Shown: positions 34,653-45,583, numbered from the stretch's first letter. The stretch: 64,000 nt of DNA from an uncultured Candidatus Hydrogenedens sp. (GCA_902609885.1 CACLTT010000004.1:1-64000), one strand, 5' to 3'. A program made the numbers and translations. Notes: generated by a model not told the origin, from the sequence alone.

Positions 34653-35603
34653 TCAATTTATTTTTTGAATAATAAAATCTAACACATTTTTTTCTAATTT
34701 TGTCTCATTAGCTTTATTTATTTCTTGTAAACATGTTGGGCTAGTAATATTTATTTCAGTTAAAAAACCCCCTATAATATCTATACCAGCTAAGTAAATA
34801 TGATTTTCAATTAAAAAATTTTTAATTTCAGAGCAAATAATTAAATCCTCATCACTTATCTCAGTTTTATGTGGTGTTCCACCTGAATGGAAATTACAAA
34901 TAAAATCTCCCTCTTTTGCTTTTCTTAAAATAGCACCTATTGGTTCACCATTAAGAATTATTATTCTCTTATCTCCATTATAAACCTCATCAATAAATTC
35001 TTGTAAAATATAAGTCTCATTGCTAACTAGTCCTAACGATGAAAAATTTCTACCATCAAACTTCTGTATTCCTTCTCCACCACATAAATTAAGAGGTTTA
35101 ATTACTACTCCATCTTTAAAATTTGAGGTCCATTCTTTTATCGTATCTTTATCGCCACCATTGCAAACTATTGTGTTTGGGATTATTTTTTCAAATCGAA
35201 GCGTAGATAATTTTTCATTAAACGCTCTTAAAGCTGTTGGATTATTTACAACCAAAACATTGTTTTTAACCATCTCGAGCATATAAGTTGTTTTAATATA
35301 TTTTTCGTCAACTGGTGGGTCTTTTCTCATAAATATCACATCGAAATAATCTAATTCTATATCATTATAAGTTTTTTTAATTTCACATATTCGCATATTT
35401 TTCCTAATATTATTCTGACCTATCATATCAACTTTATGAACATTTTTTAGTCTTGGCTGCTTATTTTTTATAAATAGGTCATCTTGAAGAGTAAAAAAAA
35501 TTTCATGTCCTCTTGATTCAGCCTCTAACATTAAAATATAGGTTGTATCTTTTGTAGGTATTACATTCTCTAGAGGATCCATAATAAATAGAAACTTATT
35601 CAT
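34653..35603 (-). CDS. gshB: glutathione synthetase
   Basis: FIMDPLENVIPTKDTTYILMLEAESRGHEIFF, FMRKDPPVDEKYIKTTYMLEM, VVIKPLNLCGGEGI, AGIDIIGGFLTEINITSPTCLQEI. Confidence 0.92.
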   Translation of the reverse strand: MNKFLFIMDPLENVIPTKDTTYILMLEAESRGHEIFFTLQDDLFIKNKQPRLKNVHKVDMIGQNNIRKNMRICEIKKTYNDIELDYFDVIFMRKDPPVDEKYIKTTYMLEMVKNNVLVVNNPTALRAFNEKLSTLRFEKIIPNTIVCNGGDKDTIKEWTSNFKDGVVIKPLNLCGGEGIQKFDGRNFSSLGLVSNETYILQEFIDEVYNGDKRIIILNGEPIGAILRKAKEGDFICNFHSGGTPHKTEISDEDLIICSEIKNFLIENHIYLAGIDIIGGFLTEINITSPTCLQEINKANETKLEKNVLDFIIQKIN

Positions 35604-35639
35604 AATAATTACCTATAATATTTATCAAGATATATATTT

Positions 35640-36713
35640 TCATAACATTTCATAAAATTCTTTAAAGTATCTATATGAATCATGCGGTCCTGGTGAAGCC
35701 TCTGGATGATATTGAACAGAGAAACATTTTAATTTTTTTGACCTTATTCCCTCAACTGTTTTATCATTTAAGTTTATATGGGTAATTTCAACATCTTCAA
35801 TATTCTTATTTTCAACCGCAAAACCATGATTCTGACTAGTTATTTCAACCTTACTGTCTAAAACATTCATTACAGGATGATTTGCACCGCGGTGACCAAA
35901 TTTTAATTTAAAAGTTTTAAAACCCAAAGATAAAGATAAAATTTGATGCCCTAAGCATATTCCAAATATTGGCTTATATCCTAAAATTTCTTTAATATTT
36001 TCAATAGCATATTTAGAGGCGGCTGGATCACCAGGTCCATTTGATAATAAAATTCCATCTGGATTTATCTCTTTTATTTTTTTTGGCTTTGTATCACAGG
36101 GTCCTACTATTAGATTAAGTCCAAATTTCATATTTAAAACTTTTAATATATTATCTTTACATCCAAAATCATATATAAAAACTCTTTTATTACCTTTTTT
36201 TCCTTCAATCTCATATATTTCATTACACGTTACTTTTTTTGTTAGATCATTTCCAATCATCTCAGGAGTTTCCATTAATTTGTTCTTAAAATATTCGATA
36301 TTATCAGACATGCTTGTTATGATACACTTTTGTGCACCTTCATTTCTTATAATTTTAGTTAGTTTTCTTGTATCAATATTATGAATTCCTACGATGTTAT
36401 TTTTTATTAAATAATGATTAAGAGTTAAACTAGACTTGTGGTTGGATGGAAAATCACAAAAATTTCTAGCAATTAGACCTTTTGCTGCACTTTTTGATGA
36501 TTCAATATCTTCATCATTTGTGCCATAATTACCAATATGAGGATAAGTCATTAAAACAATTTGTGAGTTATAAGATGGGTCAGTAATTATTTCTTGATAT
36601 CCTGTCATAGATGTATTGAATACAATTTCACCAGTAGTTTCGCCTTCATATCCAAAAGAAAGGCCCTTAAATACCTCACCATTTTCCAGATATAATAAAG
36701 ATTTTTTATTCAT
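35640..36713 (-). CDS. carA: carbamoyl-phosphate synthase small subunit
   Basis: LENGEVFKGLSFGYEGETTGEIVFNTSMTGYQEIITDPSY; PIFGICLGHQILSLSLG; FSVQYHPEASPGPHDS. Confidence 0.95.
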   Translation of the reverse strand: MNKKSLLYLENGEVFKGLSFGYEGETTGEIVFNTSMTGYQEIITDPSYNSQIVLMTYPHIGNYGTNDEDIESSKSAAKGLIARNFCDFPSNHKSSLTLNHYLIKNNIVGIHNIDTRKLTKIIRNEGAQKCIITSMSDNIEYFKNKLMETPEMIGNDLTKKVTCNEIYEIEGKKGNKRVFIYDFGCKDNILKVLNMKFGLNLIVGPCDTKPKKIKEINPDGILLSNGPGDPAASKYAIENIKEILGYKPIFGICLGHQILSLSLGFKTFKLKFGHRGANHPVMNVLDSKVEITSQNHGFAVENKNIEDVEITHINLNDKTVEGIRSKKLKCFSVQYHPEASPGPHDSYRYFKEFYEML

Positions 36714-36771
36714 TTTCTATCATACTAATATAACAATTTTGTGAAACAATTATAACAGATTAAAATAGAGT

Positions 36772-37494
36772 ATGGCTTTTGACAGAGTAAAGAATTTTCT
36801 AAAAAATATTGAATCAGATTTATTCAAATATAATAAGTATCCAAGTAGCGATTTAAAATCCTATCATCTGAAATATTGGCTTACCTTTATTGTTAATCTT
36901 TATCTTAAAGTTTATCATAGGGTAGAAGTTGTTAACTCAAATAACATTCCGCAAGAAGGCTCGGGAGTAATTGCGTCGAACCATATGTCTCATTTGGATG
37001 GAATAATTATTAATGCTGTGACTGCTTATAATACCAGAAGAAAAATTAATTTTCTTGCAGCAGAAGATGTATATAATAAAAATTTTTTATTTAGATTTTT
37101 ATGTGATTTAGGAAATACTATTCCTGTCCAGAGATCAACTAGTGATAGAGTTGCATTATTAAAAGTAATAAAATTATTGAAATCCGATAAATTGGTTGGA
37201 TTATTTCCAGAGGGACAAAGGTCAAGAGATGGTAAAATTGGTGAAGCAAAAATGGGTGTTGCAATAATGGCTTTAAAAACTGGAACCCCTATTATTCCTC
37301 TTGCAATATCTGGTACATTTGAAGCATTTCCAAGAAAAACAAAGGTCATCAAGCCTGAAAAAGTTAAATTAAAGTTTGGTAATCCACTTAATTTTGAAAT
37401 TGAAAAAAAACCATCTAAAGATCGAATTGAGTATGTTAAAAACGAAATAATGAATGAAATAAAAAAACTTTATAAAGAAATTAATTTATCTTAA
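36772..37494 (+). CDS. 1-acyl-sn-glycerol-3-phosphate acyltransferase (PlsC family)
   Basis: VIASNHMSHLDG (HxxxxD), GLFPEGQRSRDGKIGEAKMGVAIMALKTGTPIIPLAI. Confidence 0.9.
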   Translation: MAFDRVKNFLKNIESDLFKYNKYPSSDLKSYHLKYWLTFIVNLYLKVYHRVEVVNSNNIPQEGSGVIASNHMSHLDGIIINAVTAYNTRRKINFLAAEDVYNKNFLFRFLCDLGNTIPVQRSTSDRVALLKVIKLLKSDKLVGLFPEGQRSRDGKIGEAKMGVAIMALKTGTPIIPLAISGTFEAFPRKTKVIKPEKVKLKFGNPLNFEIEKKPSKDRIEYVKNEIMNEIKKLYKEINLS

Positions 37495-38893
37495 ATTTTT
37501 CTTTCAAAAGCTTGTTTATTATTTTTGGATTACCCTTCCCATTAGATAATTTCATTGCTTGACCCATAAAAAAACTCAGTAGTTTTAACTCACCTTCCAT
37601 AATTCTCTTATATTCCTCTGGAAAATCATCAATAGTTTTAAGAATAATTTGATTTAATGAATCCTCAGAACTTTCTTGCTTAAGGTTCATCGACTCTACA
37701 ACTTCAATAGGATTTTGATTGGATAAAGATATTTTTTCTAAAATATTCTTAGCTGAATTATTATTTATACTTCCATCTTTTATTAATTTAATTAACTCAG
37801 CAAATATCTCTGGTTGTAATTTTAGATTATCAAGATATTTAATAAGTTCTGATATAATCCAGTTGCAAACCATCTTGGGTTCATTGATACATAATATGGT
37901 TTTTTCAAAATACTCCAAAAGTTTCAGGTCAGACATTAATATATCTACATCATCATCTTTAAGGCCCATGTTAATCATAGATAAATATTTTTTATCATAT
38001 GAAGTCCCAAGATTAGTCTTGATATTCTCAATAAATTTTTCATCCAATATCAATGGTTGGAGATCAGGATCTGGAAAATATCTATAGTCATGAGCATCTT
38101 CCTTTGAACGCATAGAGTATGTTTTATTTGTTGAAGAATTAAATAATCTAGTTTCCTGTAATACCTCATCACCCTTTTCTAAAATTCTTTTTTGTCTAAT
38201 TATTTCATACTCTAATGCCTTTTGAACAAACCTAAAAGAATTAACATTTTTAATTTCTGTTTTTACTCCGAGTTCGTCATCACCCTTTTTTCTTAATGAT
38301 ATATTTGCATCACACCTGAAATTACCCTTTTCCATATCACAATCAGAAACACCTGCGAAAAGTAGAATTTTTCTTAGCCTTTTCAGGTAGCTTACTGCTT
38401 CTTCAGGATTTGATAGATCAGGTTCAGTAACAATCTCTATTAGCGGGACACCTGCTCTATTTAAATCAACTAAAGATAAATCGTCTGACAAATCATGAAT
38501 CAATTTTCCGGCATCTTCTTCCATATGAATTCTATTAATTCTAATTTTCTTATTGGAGCTACCAGATTTAATATTTAAGATTCCTGATGAGGCAATAGGT
38601 TCATCATACTGACTTATTTGATAACCTTTAGGTAAATCAGGATAGAAATAATGTTTTCTAGCGAATGTAGATTTTTTATTAATTTTACAATCCGTGGACA
38701 GACCAGCAATTATAGCAAGTCTGACTGCTTCCATATTCAATACTGGTAATACTCCTGGAAGTCCTAAATCAACTATAGAAACATTTGAATTCGGGTTATC
38801 CCCAAATTCGTTATTAGATGTTGAAAATAGTTTAGTCATTGTCTTAAGTTGAGCATGAACTTCTAATCCAATAACTGTTTCAAAATCATTCAT
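37481..38893 (-). CDS. gatB: amidotransferase subunit B
   Basis: VIGLEVHAQLKTMTKLFS, FARKHYFYPDLPKGYQISQYDEPI, RSKEDAHDYRYFPDPDL. Confidence 0.95.
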   Translation of the reverse strand: MNDFETVIGLEVHAQLKTMTKLFSTSNNEFGDNPNSNVSIVDLGLPGVLPVLNMEAVRLAIIAGLSTDCKINKKSTFARKHYFYPDLPKGYQISQYDEPIASSGILNIKSGSSNKKIRINRIHMEEDAGKLIHDLSDDLSLVDLNRAGVPLIEIVTEPDLSNPEEAVSYLKRLRKILLFAGVSDCDMEKGNFRCDANISLRKKGDDELGVKTEIKNVNSFRFVQKALEYEIIRQKRILEKGDEVLQETRLFNSSTNKTYSMRSKEDAHDYRYFPDPDLQPLILDEKFIENIKTNLGTSYDKKYLSMINMGLKDDDVDILMSDLKLLEYFEKTILCINEPKMVCNWIISELIKYLDNLKLQPEIFAELIKLIKDGSINNNSAKNILEKISLSNQNPIEVVESMNLKQESSEDSLNQIILKTIDDFPEEYKRIMEGELKLLSFFMGQAMKLSNGKGNPKIINKLLKEKFKIN

Positions 38894-38940
38894 AAATAAA
38901 ACCAATTAATTAATATTATAAATAGTTTAATATTACAAAT

Positions 38941-39591
38941 ATGATATCGGATTTTCAAAATAAAAAAATACTTTTAGTTTCGCCCCATCCAGATGATGTT
39001 GAAATAGGCATGGGTGGCACCACGATAATTTTATCTAAAAAAAATAAATTATTTCATATAATTTGTACCAATGGATCTCGATCATTTAATAAATATAAAG
39101 ATAAAGAGACACTTATAAGAAACAGAAAAAAAGAATCAGAAAAATGTAACAAATTTATGAATATTAATAAATTCTTTTATTATGGACTCAATAATATATC
39201 TACTAATAAAAATATTAATTTATTCAAAACTCATTTTTTATCTAATTTAGATGAAATTGATCCAGATATAATTTTTTGTCCTCATCCAACACTTGATAAA
39301 CATCCCACTCATAGAAAGATTTCTGAGATAATATTAGAAAATTTGAAAAATAGAAAAATAAAAATATTTTTTTATGAAGTTTGGGGTGCTTTCAATAAAT
39401 ACGACCACTATGTCAATATTGACAAAGTTATAAAGAAAAAGGTTAAAATGATCAATTTTCATAAATCCCAGATTTATTATAAAGATTATGCACTTGGGAT
39501 AGCTGGTTTGAATCACTACCATGCAATATTCAATGATTTCGGAAAAGAAAAAATTCAATATATTGAAGTCTTTGTCGAAAATATTACTTAA
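38941..39591 (+). CDS. PIG-L/LmbE-family deacetylase
   Basis: ILLVSPHPDDVEIGMGGT; DPDIIFCPHPTLDKHPTHRKISEII. Confidence 0.88.
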   Translation: MISDFQNKKILLVSPHPDDVEIGMGGTTIILSKKNKLFHIICTNGSRSFNKYKDKETLIRNRKKESEKCNKFMNINKFFYYGLNNISTNKNINLFKTHFLSNLDEIDPDIIFCPHPTLDKHPTHRKISEIILENLKNRKIKIFFYEVWGAFNKYDHYVNIDKVIKKKVKMINFHKSQIYYKDYALGIAGLNHYHAIFNDFGKEKIQYIEVFVENIT

Positions 39592-40240
39592 TAATTTTAT
39601 TAGTCTTCATGAACCATAAAGTTAAGTCTAACTCAGGCAAATCTATATTGATTTGATTAGATAATTTTCTAAGAATGTCTTCAGTTTTTTCATAATTTTT
39701 TACAGTTAATTTAAAATCTTTAGGAATTAATGACATTTCTTTCATTAAACTTAATATATGAATATCGAGAATTGCCAAGTTTTTAAAACCTATATTTCTT
39801 AAAAAATGACTAGAAGCTTTCATTCCGATTCCTTTTATATCTTTGTTTAATGCTAATTCATTCCTTGCAATTATTGAATTATCAAATTGGTTTATTAATT
39901 TTCTGATATCAAAAGAATAATTTTGATCAATATATTCTCTAACATTATAAATGTATTTACCTCTAACATTATAAAATCTATAACATTTCCTCAGTTCTTT
40001 AATAATTTCTAACTCTGTAGCGTTAATTATTAAATCTTTATTTGTAATAATTCTCACTGTTTTTAAGGCTAGCTCTGCACTAGTACCAGCTGCCAAAATA
40101 CAATATACTAGCTCATAGAATATATCTTTTGGTTTGCCTAAAGAAAATATTTTTTCAAAAGATTTTATTTTTTTTGTTATTATTTTTTTGTTTTTTTGAA
40201 AAGCTGAAATTATTGAATCTATTTTTTTTATATCATTCAT
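39584..40240 (-). CDS. HhH-GPD DNA glycosylase / AP lyase (Ogg2-like)
   Basis: LNKDIKGIGMKASSHFLRNIGFKNLAILDIHIL helix-hairpin-helix with catalytic-type Lys and Asp. Confidence 0.75.
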   Translation of the reverse strand: MNDIKKIDSIISAFQKNKKIITKKIKSFEKIFSLGKPKDIFYELVYCILAAGTSAELALKTVRIITNKDLIINATELEIIKELRKCYRFYNVRGKYIYNVREYIDQNYSFDIRKLINQFDNSIIARNELALNKDIKGIGMKASSHFLRNIGFKNLAILDIHILSLMKEMSLIPKDFKLTVKNYEKTEDILRKLSNQINIDLPELDLTLWFMKTNKIIK

Positions 40241-41432
40241 TTTTTAAGATTAGCTTAATTTTTTGCCCAATTAGAATTTTAGACCCTGATATATCATTCC
40301 ATTTCTTAATACTATCGACTGGAACCTCATACATTCTAGACAACTTATACAGACTATCTCCCTTTTTTACGACATGCATCCAATACCTACCAATCCTAAC
40401 AAAAGATTCATTATTTTCATAAAACATAAGATATTTTCCAGCAATAATTTTAGATGAATTGAGATTATTTAAATCATATAGCTCTTCAACTGAATTATTT
40501 AATTTTATTGCAATTTTTGAGAGTGTATCACCCTTAATAATTTTATATTTTTTTATAATTCTGTCTTCAAAAATTATATCTAATTTCGAATATAAAATTT
40601 CAATTTTATTTATTGGAATGTTAATCTCATACGACTCGTTTGGGGGGGTAATTTTTTTTTGGAGGGAATGGTTTATCTTATTTACATAATCCTTTGTCTC
40701 ACCAATTAAATCTGCAATTTTAGATAATTTTGTATTTTTTGGGACTTTAAATTTTTTTATTTTTAAATTCTGCTTTAATTCCAGATAACCAAAATTATAT
40801 TTTTTTAAATCCTCCGAAATGTGCATCAAAGCAATTATCTGAGGAACATATTCTTTGGTTTGTTTTGGAAAGGCATATTTTGATAGATACCAAAAATCAT
40901 TGGAATTATATTCATCTATTGCTTTTTTAACGTTTAAATCACCACAATTGTAACCTGCGAGCGCCAACTCCCAAGATCCAAATTTTTTCAAAAGACTTTT
41001 AAAATATGAAACGGCTGCATTAGTGGAATGATATATATCCATCCTCTCATCAACCCATTCATCTATCCTTAACCCAAAGATTTTAGCAGTTGAGGGCATG
41101 AACTGCCATAAACCAATTGCTCCAGCACTAGATTCGATCTTGGGATTAAATCCACTTTCTAACATTGAGACAAAAATAATCTCTCTAGGAATATTATTTT
41201 TATCAAATATTTCATAAATGATATCTTTGTAAAGTCCTAATCTTGGATAGGCAGCTTGAAAAAAATCTCTTCCTTTTCTATTTTCACTAAAATATTTTAT
41301 ATATTTATTAACTTTCTGTACTTTAAAAGATGATTTAGTATCAAGATTTTTAAAATCTTCAATAGGTGCTGGGTAGGCTATTGGACCATATAAAAAAAAT
41401 ATAAAAAAAATTAACTTTAATCTATAAATCAA
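40233..41432 (-). CDS. lytic transglycosylase with two LysM domains (MltD-like)
   Basis: SMLESGFNPKIESSAGAIGLWQFMPSTAKIFGLRIDEWVDERMD...LALAGYNCGDLNVKKAI; YKIIKGDTLSKIAIKLN and HVVKKGDSLYKLSRMY. Confidence 0.92.
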   Translation of the reverse strand: MIYRLKLIFFIFFLYGPIAYPAPIEDFKNLDTKSSFKVQKVNKYIKYFSENRKGRDFFQAAYPRLGLYKDIIYEIFDKNNIPREIIFVSMLESGFNPKIESSAGAIGLWQFMPSTAKIFGLRIDEWVDERMDIYHSTNAAVSYFKSLLKKFGSWELALAGYNCGDLNVKKAIDEYNSNDFWYLSKYAFPKQTKEYVPQIIALMHISEDLKKYNFGYLELKQNLKIKKFKVPKNTKLSKIADLIGETKDYVNKINHSLQKKITPPNESYEINIPINKIEILYSKLDIIFEDRIIKKYKIIKGDTLSKIAIKLNNSVEELYDLNNLNSSKIIAGKYLMFYENNESFVRIGRYWMHVVKKGDSLYKLSRMYEVPVDSIKKWNDISGSKILIGQKIKLILKNE

Positions 41433-41441
41433 AATAAATTC

Positions 41442-42620
41442 CTATAACGATAATTTCTTAATAGACCTCGCAGCTTGAAGAATTCTTTGCTCATTTTCTA
41501 TCAACGCAAATCTGACAAAATTATCCCCATTTTTACCAAATCCTATTCCAGGTGATACAGCTACATTACAATCTGTAATTAATTTTTTTGAAAATTCTAA
41601 AGATCCAAGATGTTTATATTTATCTGGGATTTCAGCCCATACGAACATTGTGGCATCAGGCTTATTAATTTTCCAACCAGACTTTGAAAAGCTATCAATT
41701 AACCTATTTCTTCTTATTCTATAAGTTTCAGCAACTTGTTCTACGCAATCTCTAGTTTCATTAAGAGCTGTTATAGCAGAAATTTGAATTGGTTGAAAAA
41801 TACCATAATCCAAATAACTCTTTACTCTTTTTAAAGCAGATATTATTTCTTTATTTCCGGTCATAAAGCCAACCCTCCATCCAGCCATATTATAACTTTT
41901 TGACATGGAAAAAGATTCAACTCCAATATCTTTTGCTCCCACTGCTTGCAAAAAACTCGGTGCTTTATATCCATCGAAACAAATATCAGCATATGCAAAA
42001 TCATGAATTACCACTATTTTATTTTCTTTAGCTATTTCAACAATTCTGTTAAAAAATTCGATATTTACAGTTTGAGTCGTAGGATTACTAGGAAAAGATA
42101 TTATAAGGGCTTTAGGTTTAGGATTTTTTTTAATTCCCTTTAATATACTTTCAATCATTTCCTCTTCTTCAAAAGAATCATATGCTCTTATATCACCTCT
42201 TGCTATCAAAACAGAAAAACTATGTATTGGGTAACAGGGGTCGGGAACCAGTACAACCTCACCTGGTGATAACATTGCGATCATTAAATGCGATAATCCC
42301 TCTTTTGAACCAATTGTGACAATTGTTTCGGTATCAGGATTAATAGATACATTATAATTTTTTTTATACCAATCAGAGATTGCCAGTTTAAGTTTAGGTA
42401 GACCTGCTGATATTGAGTATCTATGATTTTTTCCTTGGACCGAAGACTCCATAAGTTTTTCAACAATATGCTTAGGTGTAGGCTGATCAGGGTTTCCCAT
42501 TCCAAAATCAATAATATCGTCACCTCTTCTCCTAGCTGAATATTTTAGTTCATTAACCACAGAGAAAACATAGGGTGGCAATTTTGATAAAAGCGAAAAA
42601 TAATTACTATCAATAGACAT
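41442..42620 (-). CDS. PLP-dependent aminotransferase class I/II (AlaC-like)
   Basis: IDFGMGNPDQPTPKHIVEKL, SFPSNPTTQ, HDFAYADICFDGYKAPSFLQ, SFSMSKSYNMAGWRVGFMTGN. Confidence 0.9.
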   Translation of the reverse strand: MSIDSNYFSLLSKLPPYVFSVVNELKYSARRRGDDIIDFGMGNPDQPTPKHIVEKLMESSVQGKNHRYSISAGLPKLKLAISDWYKKNYNVSINPDTETIVTIGSKEGLSHLMIAMLSPGEVVLVPDPCYPIHSFSVLIARGDIRAYDSFEEEEMIESILKGIKKNPKPKALIISFPSNPTTQTVNIEFFNRIVEIAKENKIVVIHDFAYADICFDGYKAPSFLQAVGAKDIGVESFSMSKSYNMAGWRVGFMTGNKEIISALKRVKSYLDYGIFQPIQISAITALNETRDCVEQVAETYRIRRNRLIDSFSKSGWKINKPDATMFVWAEIPDKYKHLGSLEFSKKLITDCNVAVSPGIGFGKNGDNFVRFALIENEQRILQAARSIKKLSL

Positions 42621-42676
42621 TTTTTTAAATATAATAAAAGCTATAAGAGAATTGTAAAATGAGGATTTATTAAATT

Positions 42677-43450
42677 ATGAGAAAAACCATTCAAGATTTA
42701 AATATAATGAAGGCTAAAAAGGATAAAATTATAGCTCTCACCTCATATGATTATCAAACTGCAGGCATTCTAGATGAAATTTGCGACTTAATATTAGTTG
42801 GAGATTCATTAGGAAATGTTTTTCAAGGAAAAGAAACAACTTTGAGTGTTACTCTAGATGAAATTATTTATCATGCCAAGGCAGTTGATAAGGCTATAGC
42901 AAATGCTCATTTTTGTGTCGACATGCCATTCATGACTTATCAAAAGTCTACTAGTTCTGCTTTAGAAAATATTGGGAAGGTCTTTAAGGAAACTAATGCT
43001 CAATCTGTTAAAATCGAAATGAATCCAGATTTGATTAATCTTGTTAATAAAGCTAATAAAATTGGGATTCCCATAGTCGCCCATGTTGGGCTATGTCCCC
43101 AATCATATAATTCGTATGGTGGTTATAAGAAGCAAGGCAAAACAAAAAATGAAAGAGATTATATTTATGAATTGGCGATTGAATCTTACCAAAATGGTGC
43201 ATCCCTCCTGGTTATCGAAGGAGTTCCCGAAATTTTAGCTGATCAAATAACAAAAGATATTAAAATTCCCACAATAGGTATTGGTGCCGGAGGTAAAACT
43301 GATGGTCAAATTCTTGTTGCGGAAGATATGCTTGGGATCACTCCATTACCTAGGCCTTCATTCATAAAGTCATATGCAAATATAAGGGATATTGTAAAAA
43401 AAGCTGCTATGGAGTTTAGAAAAGATGTTAAAAAGAAAAAGTTCCCTTAA
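42677..43450 (+). CDS. panB: 3-methyl-2-oxobutanoate hydroxymethyltransferase
   Basis: IALTSYDYQTAGILDE, LILVGDSLGNVFQGKETTL, VAHVGLCPQSYNSYGGYKKQGKT, PTIGIGAGGKTDGQILV. Confidence 0.96.
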   Translation: MRKTIQDLNIMKAKKDKIIALTSYDYQTAGILDEICDLILVGDSLGNVFQGKETTLSVTLDEIIYHAKAVDKAIANAHFCVDMPFMTYQKSTSSALENIGKVFKETNAQSVKIEMNPDLINLVNKANKIGIPIVAHVGLCPQSYNSYGGYKKQGKTKNERDYIYELAIESYQNGASLLVIEGVPEILADQITKDIKIPTIGIGAGGKTDGQILVAEDMLGITPLPRPSFIKSYANIRDIVKKAAMEFRKDVKKKKFP

Positions 43451-44291
43451 AATCATAAACAAGGTTTCAACTTTCAAAAATTTGATAAAAAAACTACACA
43501 ATAAAAAAAATAGAAAACCTATAATTCTAATCCCTACCATGGGAGCTTTACATCAGGGCCATTTATCCTTAATTGAAAAGGGAAAAAAAATTGGTGGATA
43601 TACAATAGCCAGCATTTTTATAAATCCTATACAATTTAATGATAAAAATGATTTAAAAAATTATCCTATCGCTCTTCAAGATGATATCGATAAGTTAAAT
43701 CGATTAAAAGTTGATTATTTATTTATTCCAAAAATTGAAGATATTTTTGAAAAAAACTTTCAAACAACAGTAACTGTAAATGATCTACAAAAAAACTTAT
43801 GTGGAATGCACAGGCCTGGGCATTTTAACGGTGTAACTACAATAGTAATAAAGCTTTTTAATATAGTGAAACCAGATATTGCAATTTTTGGAAAAAAAGA
43901 CTTACAGCAATTAATTATAATTAAAAGAATGGTTAAAGATTTAAATTTAGATATTAAAATCATTGAGGGTAGAACTATTAGGGAGCGAAGTGGGCTAGCA
44001 CTTAGCTCAAGAAATAAACTGCTTACAAAAACTAATTACCACAAAGCAAGTAAAATTTATTTAGGGTTGAAGATGGCAAAAAACCAATTTTTAAATGGAA
44101 GAAATAAGAGCATTTATTTAAAAAATAAGTTAATTAAATTCTTTAAATCTGAAGGCCTAAATAATATTGAATATGTACAAATTGTTAATCAAGAAAAATT
44201 AGAGGAAAATGCAATAGTAAAGAAAGGTGATGTAATCGTAGTAGCACTAAAATTAGGGAAAATAAGACTCATAGACAATTTGAAATTATAA
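43425..44291 (+). CDS. panC: pantothenate synthetase
   Basis: LIPTMGALHQGHLSLI, ASIFINPIQFNDKNDLKNYP, CGMHRPGHFNGVTTIVIKLFNIVKPDIAIFGKKDLQQL. Confidence 0.96.
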   Translation: MLKRKSSLKIINKVSTFKNLIKKLHNKKNRKPIILIPTMGALHQGHLSLIEKGKKIGGYTIASIFINPIQFNDKNDLKNYPIALQDDIDKLNRLKVDYLFIPKIEDIFEKNFQTTVTVNDLQKNLCGMHRPGHFNGVTTIVIKLFNIVKPDIAIFGKKDLQQLIIIKRMVKDLNLDIKIIEGRTIRERSGLALSSRNKLLTKTNYHKASKIYLGLKMAKNQFLNGRNKSIYLKNKLIKFFKSEGLNNIEYVQIVNQEKLEENAIVKKGDVIVVALKLGKIRLIDNLKL

Positions 44292-44306
44292 TTTAAAATT
44301 AGTTGA

Positions 44307-44696
44307 ATGAATTTAACAATTTTAAAATCAAAGATTCACAGAGCAAATGTAACAGAAGCAAACTTATATTATGAAGGTAGTATTACAATTGATAAAGATT
44401 TAATGGATGCTGCTTGTATTCTTCCTTATGAGCAAGTTCATATTTTCAATCTTACTAACGGTGAAAGGTTTATTACTTATGTGATTGAAGGTGAAAGAAA
44501 TTCTGGCGTAATATGTACAAATGGTGCGGCTGCACATTGTGCTAGAAAAGGTGATTGCTTAATTATTGTATCGTTTGCAAATATGCCTTTAGATGAAGCA
44601 AAGAAGTATAAGCCAAAACTAGTTTATGTGAACAATGATAATTTTCAAGTTGAAGCTGATCTTTTAGATGGAAAACTAGTTAAAATTCTTGGATAG
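44307..44696 (+). CDS. panD: aspartate 1-decarboxylase
   Basis: LKSKIHRANVTEANLYYEGSITIDKDLMDAACILPYEQVHIFNLTNGERFITY...GVICTNGAAAHCARKGD. Confidence 0.96.
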   Translation: MNLTILKSKIHRANVTEANLYYEGSITIDKDLMDAACILPYEQVHIFNLTNGERFITYVIEGERNSGVICTNGAAAHCARKGDCLIIVSFANMPLDEAKKYKPKLVYVNNDNFQVEADLLDGKLVKILG

Positions 44697-44777
44697 TTTT
44701 TTAAGAAAATTACTTAATTTTTTTTTATAATATTAAATCAAACACAAAAAAAAAGGATTTTATTCTAAAAAATTAAT

Positions 44778-44801
44778 ATTTTATTTGACTTAAAATAAAA
44801 T
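44778..44801. repeat. 9-bp perfect inverted repeat
   Basis: ATTTTATTT-gactta-AAATAAAAT in the panD / nucleotidyltransferase intergenic region. Confidence 0.5.
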
Positions 44802-44830
44802 GAAGTATATAAATAAAATTCATAATCATT

Positions 44831-45583
44831 ATGAAAGCTATTATTCTTGCAGCAGGTAAAGGTGAAAGACTCCAACCTTTCACAAACGATATCCCAAAAT
44901 CACTTTTGAGAATCGATGATCAAACTATTCTTGAAAACCAGATTAATCATTTAAAAAAATGTGATATTGATGAAATAAATGTTGTTGTTGGTTTTGCATA
45001 CCAAAAAGTTGAAGAATTTTTGAGTAGCCTAAACATCATTAATATTAAAATCAATACTATATTTAATCCTTTTTGGAACTCAACTAATAGTCTCTTTTCT
45101 CTGTGGTGCGCAAGAAATGTACTCGATAAAGATACAGTTCTATTAAATGGTGATGATGTTTTTGAATTACAAGTGTTGAGAAAAATTATTTCAAACAAGG
45201 AAGAAATTTGTGTCCCGTATAAAGTAAAAGACAAATATGCAGCTGAGGATATGAAAGTAAAAATTGAAAATGACTTAGTCTGTTCCATTGGAAAAAATAT
45301 TTCTGATATAAATGGAGAATCTGTAGGGATTAGAGTTTTTAGGGGCGAAGGACTTCAGATTTTGAAAAGGTCTTTAGAAATTGAAATAAGAACTGAGAAA
45401 TTTAATAAAAAATGGTATGCATCTGCAATTGACAGAATTTTAAAAAGGGGTCATAAAGTATCTTCAATAGATATTGGAGATTTATATTGGCACGATGTCG
45501 ACTATCCTAACGACCTTGAAAATGCTAGAGCAAATTCAAATATAATTACATCAGTAAATAAAAATAACCTAAGAGTTGTTTAA
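44831..45583 (+). CDS. nucleotidyltransferase, phosphocholine/inositol-phosphate cytidylyltransferase-like
   Basis: MKAIILAAGKGERLQPFTNDIPKSLLRI; NPFWNSTNSLFSLWCAR resembles LicC/IPCT-type enzymes. Confidence 0.8.
   Translation: MKAIILAAGKGERLQPFTNDIPKSLLRIDDQTILENQINHLKKCDIDEINVVVGFAYQKVEEFLSSLNIINIKINTIFNPFWNSTNSLFSLWCARNVLDKDTVLLNGDDVFELQVLRKIISNKEEICVPYKVKDKYAAEDMKVKIENDLVCSIGKNISDINGESVGIRVFRGEGLQILKRSLEIEIRTEKFNKKWYASAIDRILKRGHKVSSIDIGDLYWHDVDYPNDLENARANSNIITSVNKNNLRVV

Noticed and set aside
35640-36713. carA without carB as evidence of an unusual pathway
   Set aside because: carB may lie outside the window; separation of carA and carB is common.
44778-44801. 9-bp inverted repeat as a terminator or operator
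   Set aside because: Perfect but pure A/T sequence in an AT-rich genome, with no clear T-tract; too weak to claim a function.
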